Source: an uncultured Lachnospiraceae bacterium (GTDB taxonomy: Bacteria > Bacillota_A > Clostridia > Lachnospirales > Lachnospiraceae). From it: a DNA stretch of 7,258 bases. The stretch covers positions 1 to 7,258 of the forward strand of contig CAMMZE010000049.1 of assembly GCA_946529195.1 (NCBI GenBank). Reading direction: 5' to 3'. Position numbers and translations under genes: made by a program. This document shows positions 7,111 to 7,258 of the stretch, one piece after another (within the stretch, counting starts at the first letter, position 1; each line of letters starts with the position of its first letter). The notes beneath the pieces were generated by a model, which was given only the letters and a program-made list of their open reading frames with translations, did not search any database and was not told the DNA's origin.

Positions 7111-7129
7111 TGATATATCAGCAATATTG
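7111..7129. repeat. Two adjacent palindromes, possible operator
   Basis: TGATATATCA (7111-7120) is a perfect 10-bp palindrome. One base further is CAATATTG (7122-7129), a perfect 8-bp palindrome that extends imperfectly as AGCA/TGCT. They lie upstream of P1 and P2 in otherwise gene-free DNA. Short A/T palindromes occur by chance, so a protein-binding role is only a suggestion. Confidence 0.3.
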
Positions 7130-7177
7130 TGCTCATTTCAGGCTGAATGCTCAAGATACTTTCCAGGAACCACTTCT

Positions 7178-7207
7178 ATCATACCACCCTTCCGGGCCGG
7201 TCTGCAA
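7178..7207 (-). promoter_or_regulatory. Possible distal promoter (P3)
   Basis: TATGAT (7183-7178, 5 of 6 to the -10 consensus) lies 18 bp downstream of TTGCAG (7207-7202, 3 of 6 to the -35 consensus). If used, it would give a leader of roughly 300 nt before the first - strand gene, with the palindromes at 7111-7129 inside it. Confidence 0.25.
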
Positions 7208-7258
7208 TTATCATCCTCCGACACAATTCGACATCTAACTCCCTCTTTACAAGTATTC

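Larger units (their letters stand above)
6954..7258. other. AT-rich gene-free control region
   Basis: About 305 bases without a convincing gene on either strand. An open + strand frame (6945-7238) has no ribosome binding site and low-quality composition. Short - strand frames, such as the one starting after GGAGG near 7220, stop within about 15 codons. The stretch has long T and A runs (for example 7011-7067), the promoter candidates P2 and P3, and the two palindromes. No riboswitch, tRNA or small RNA is recognisable by eye. It probably holds the upstream control elements of the four-gene set and the edge of the next locus. Confidence 0.5.

Noticed and set aside
6945..7238. + strand open frame of 97 codons in the control region
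   Set aside because: It has no ribosome binding site, reads through T runs, and overlaps promoter signals of the opposite strand.
1..7258. CRISPR array, insertion sequence, tRNA or rRNA gene
   Set aside because: No spaced direct repeats, terminal inverted repeats with a transposase, cloverleaf or rRNA-like sequence were seen.

Overview
The window looks like chromosomal DNA from a low-to-mid GC Gram-positive bacterium of the class Clostridia, most likely the family Lachnospiraceae. The reasons are strong AGGAGG-type ribosome binding sites, an unusually long (390 aa) PRPP synthetase of a type I associate with that family, a membrane-anchored SH3/GH18 protein, and a YhaO/YhaN-like nuclease-ATPase pair. 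This placement comes from family knowledge and was not tested by a search.

Layout. (1) Bases 33-1205 on the + strand encode the PRPP synthetase Prs, followed by a clear intrinsic terminator (1225-1267). (2) From about 6873 down to 1271, four genes lie head-to-tail on the - strand and converge on prs. In transcription order they are: a 219-aa two-helix membrane protein of unknown function (6873-6214), a membrane-anchored SH3/glycoside hydrolase family 18 protein (6177-4444), an SbcD/YhaO-like metallophosphoesterase nuclease (4368-3274), and an SbcC/Rad50/YhaN-like coiled-coil ATPase (3277-1271). The last two overlap by 4 bp (ATGA). A 9-bp-stem hairpin with a weak U-tract separates the GH18 gene from the nuclease gene. 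(3) Bases 6954-7258 are AT-rich and without a convincing gene. They carry several - strand promoter candidates and two adjacent palindromes, and are probably the control region of the four-gene set.

How the genes may work together. The nuclease and ATPase almost certainly form one SbcCD/Mre11-Rad50-type complex acting on DNA ends or hairpins. The ATPase has two hydrophobic helices between its coiled-coil arms, where a Rad50 would have a zinc hook, so the complex may be attached to the membrane. The two upstream genes also encode membrane or envelope proteins. That makes a membrane-associated module a reasonable hypothesis, but only gene order and the hydrophobic segments support it. I see no transposon, CRISPR array, tRNA, rRNA or clear defence or secretion system. 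Most of the window is ordinary, well-formed genes.
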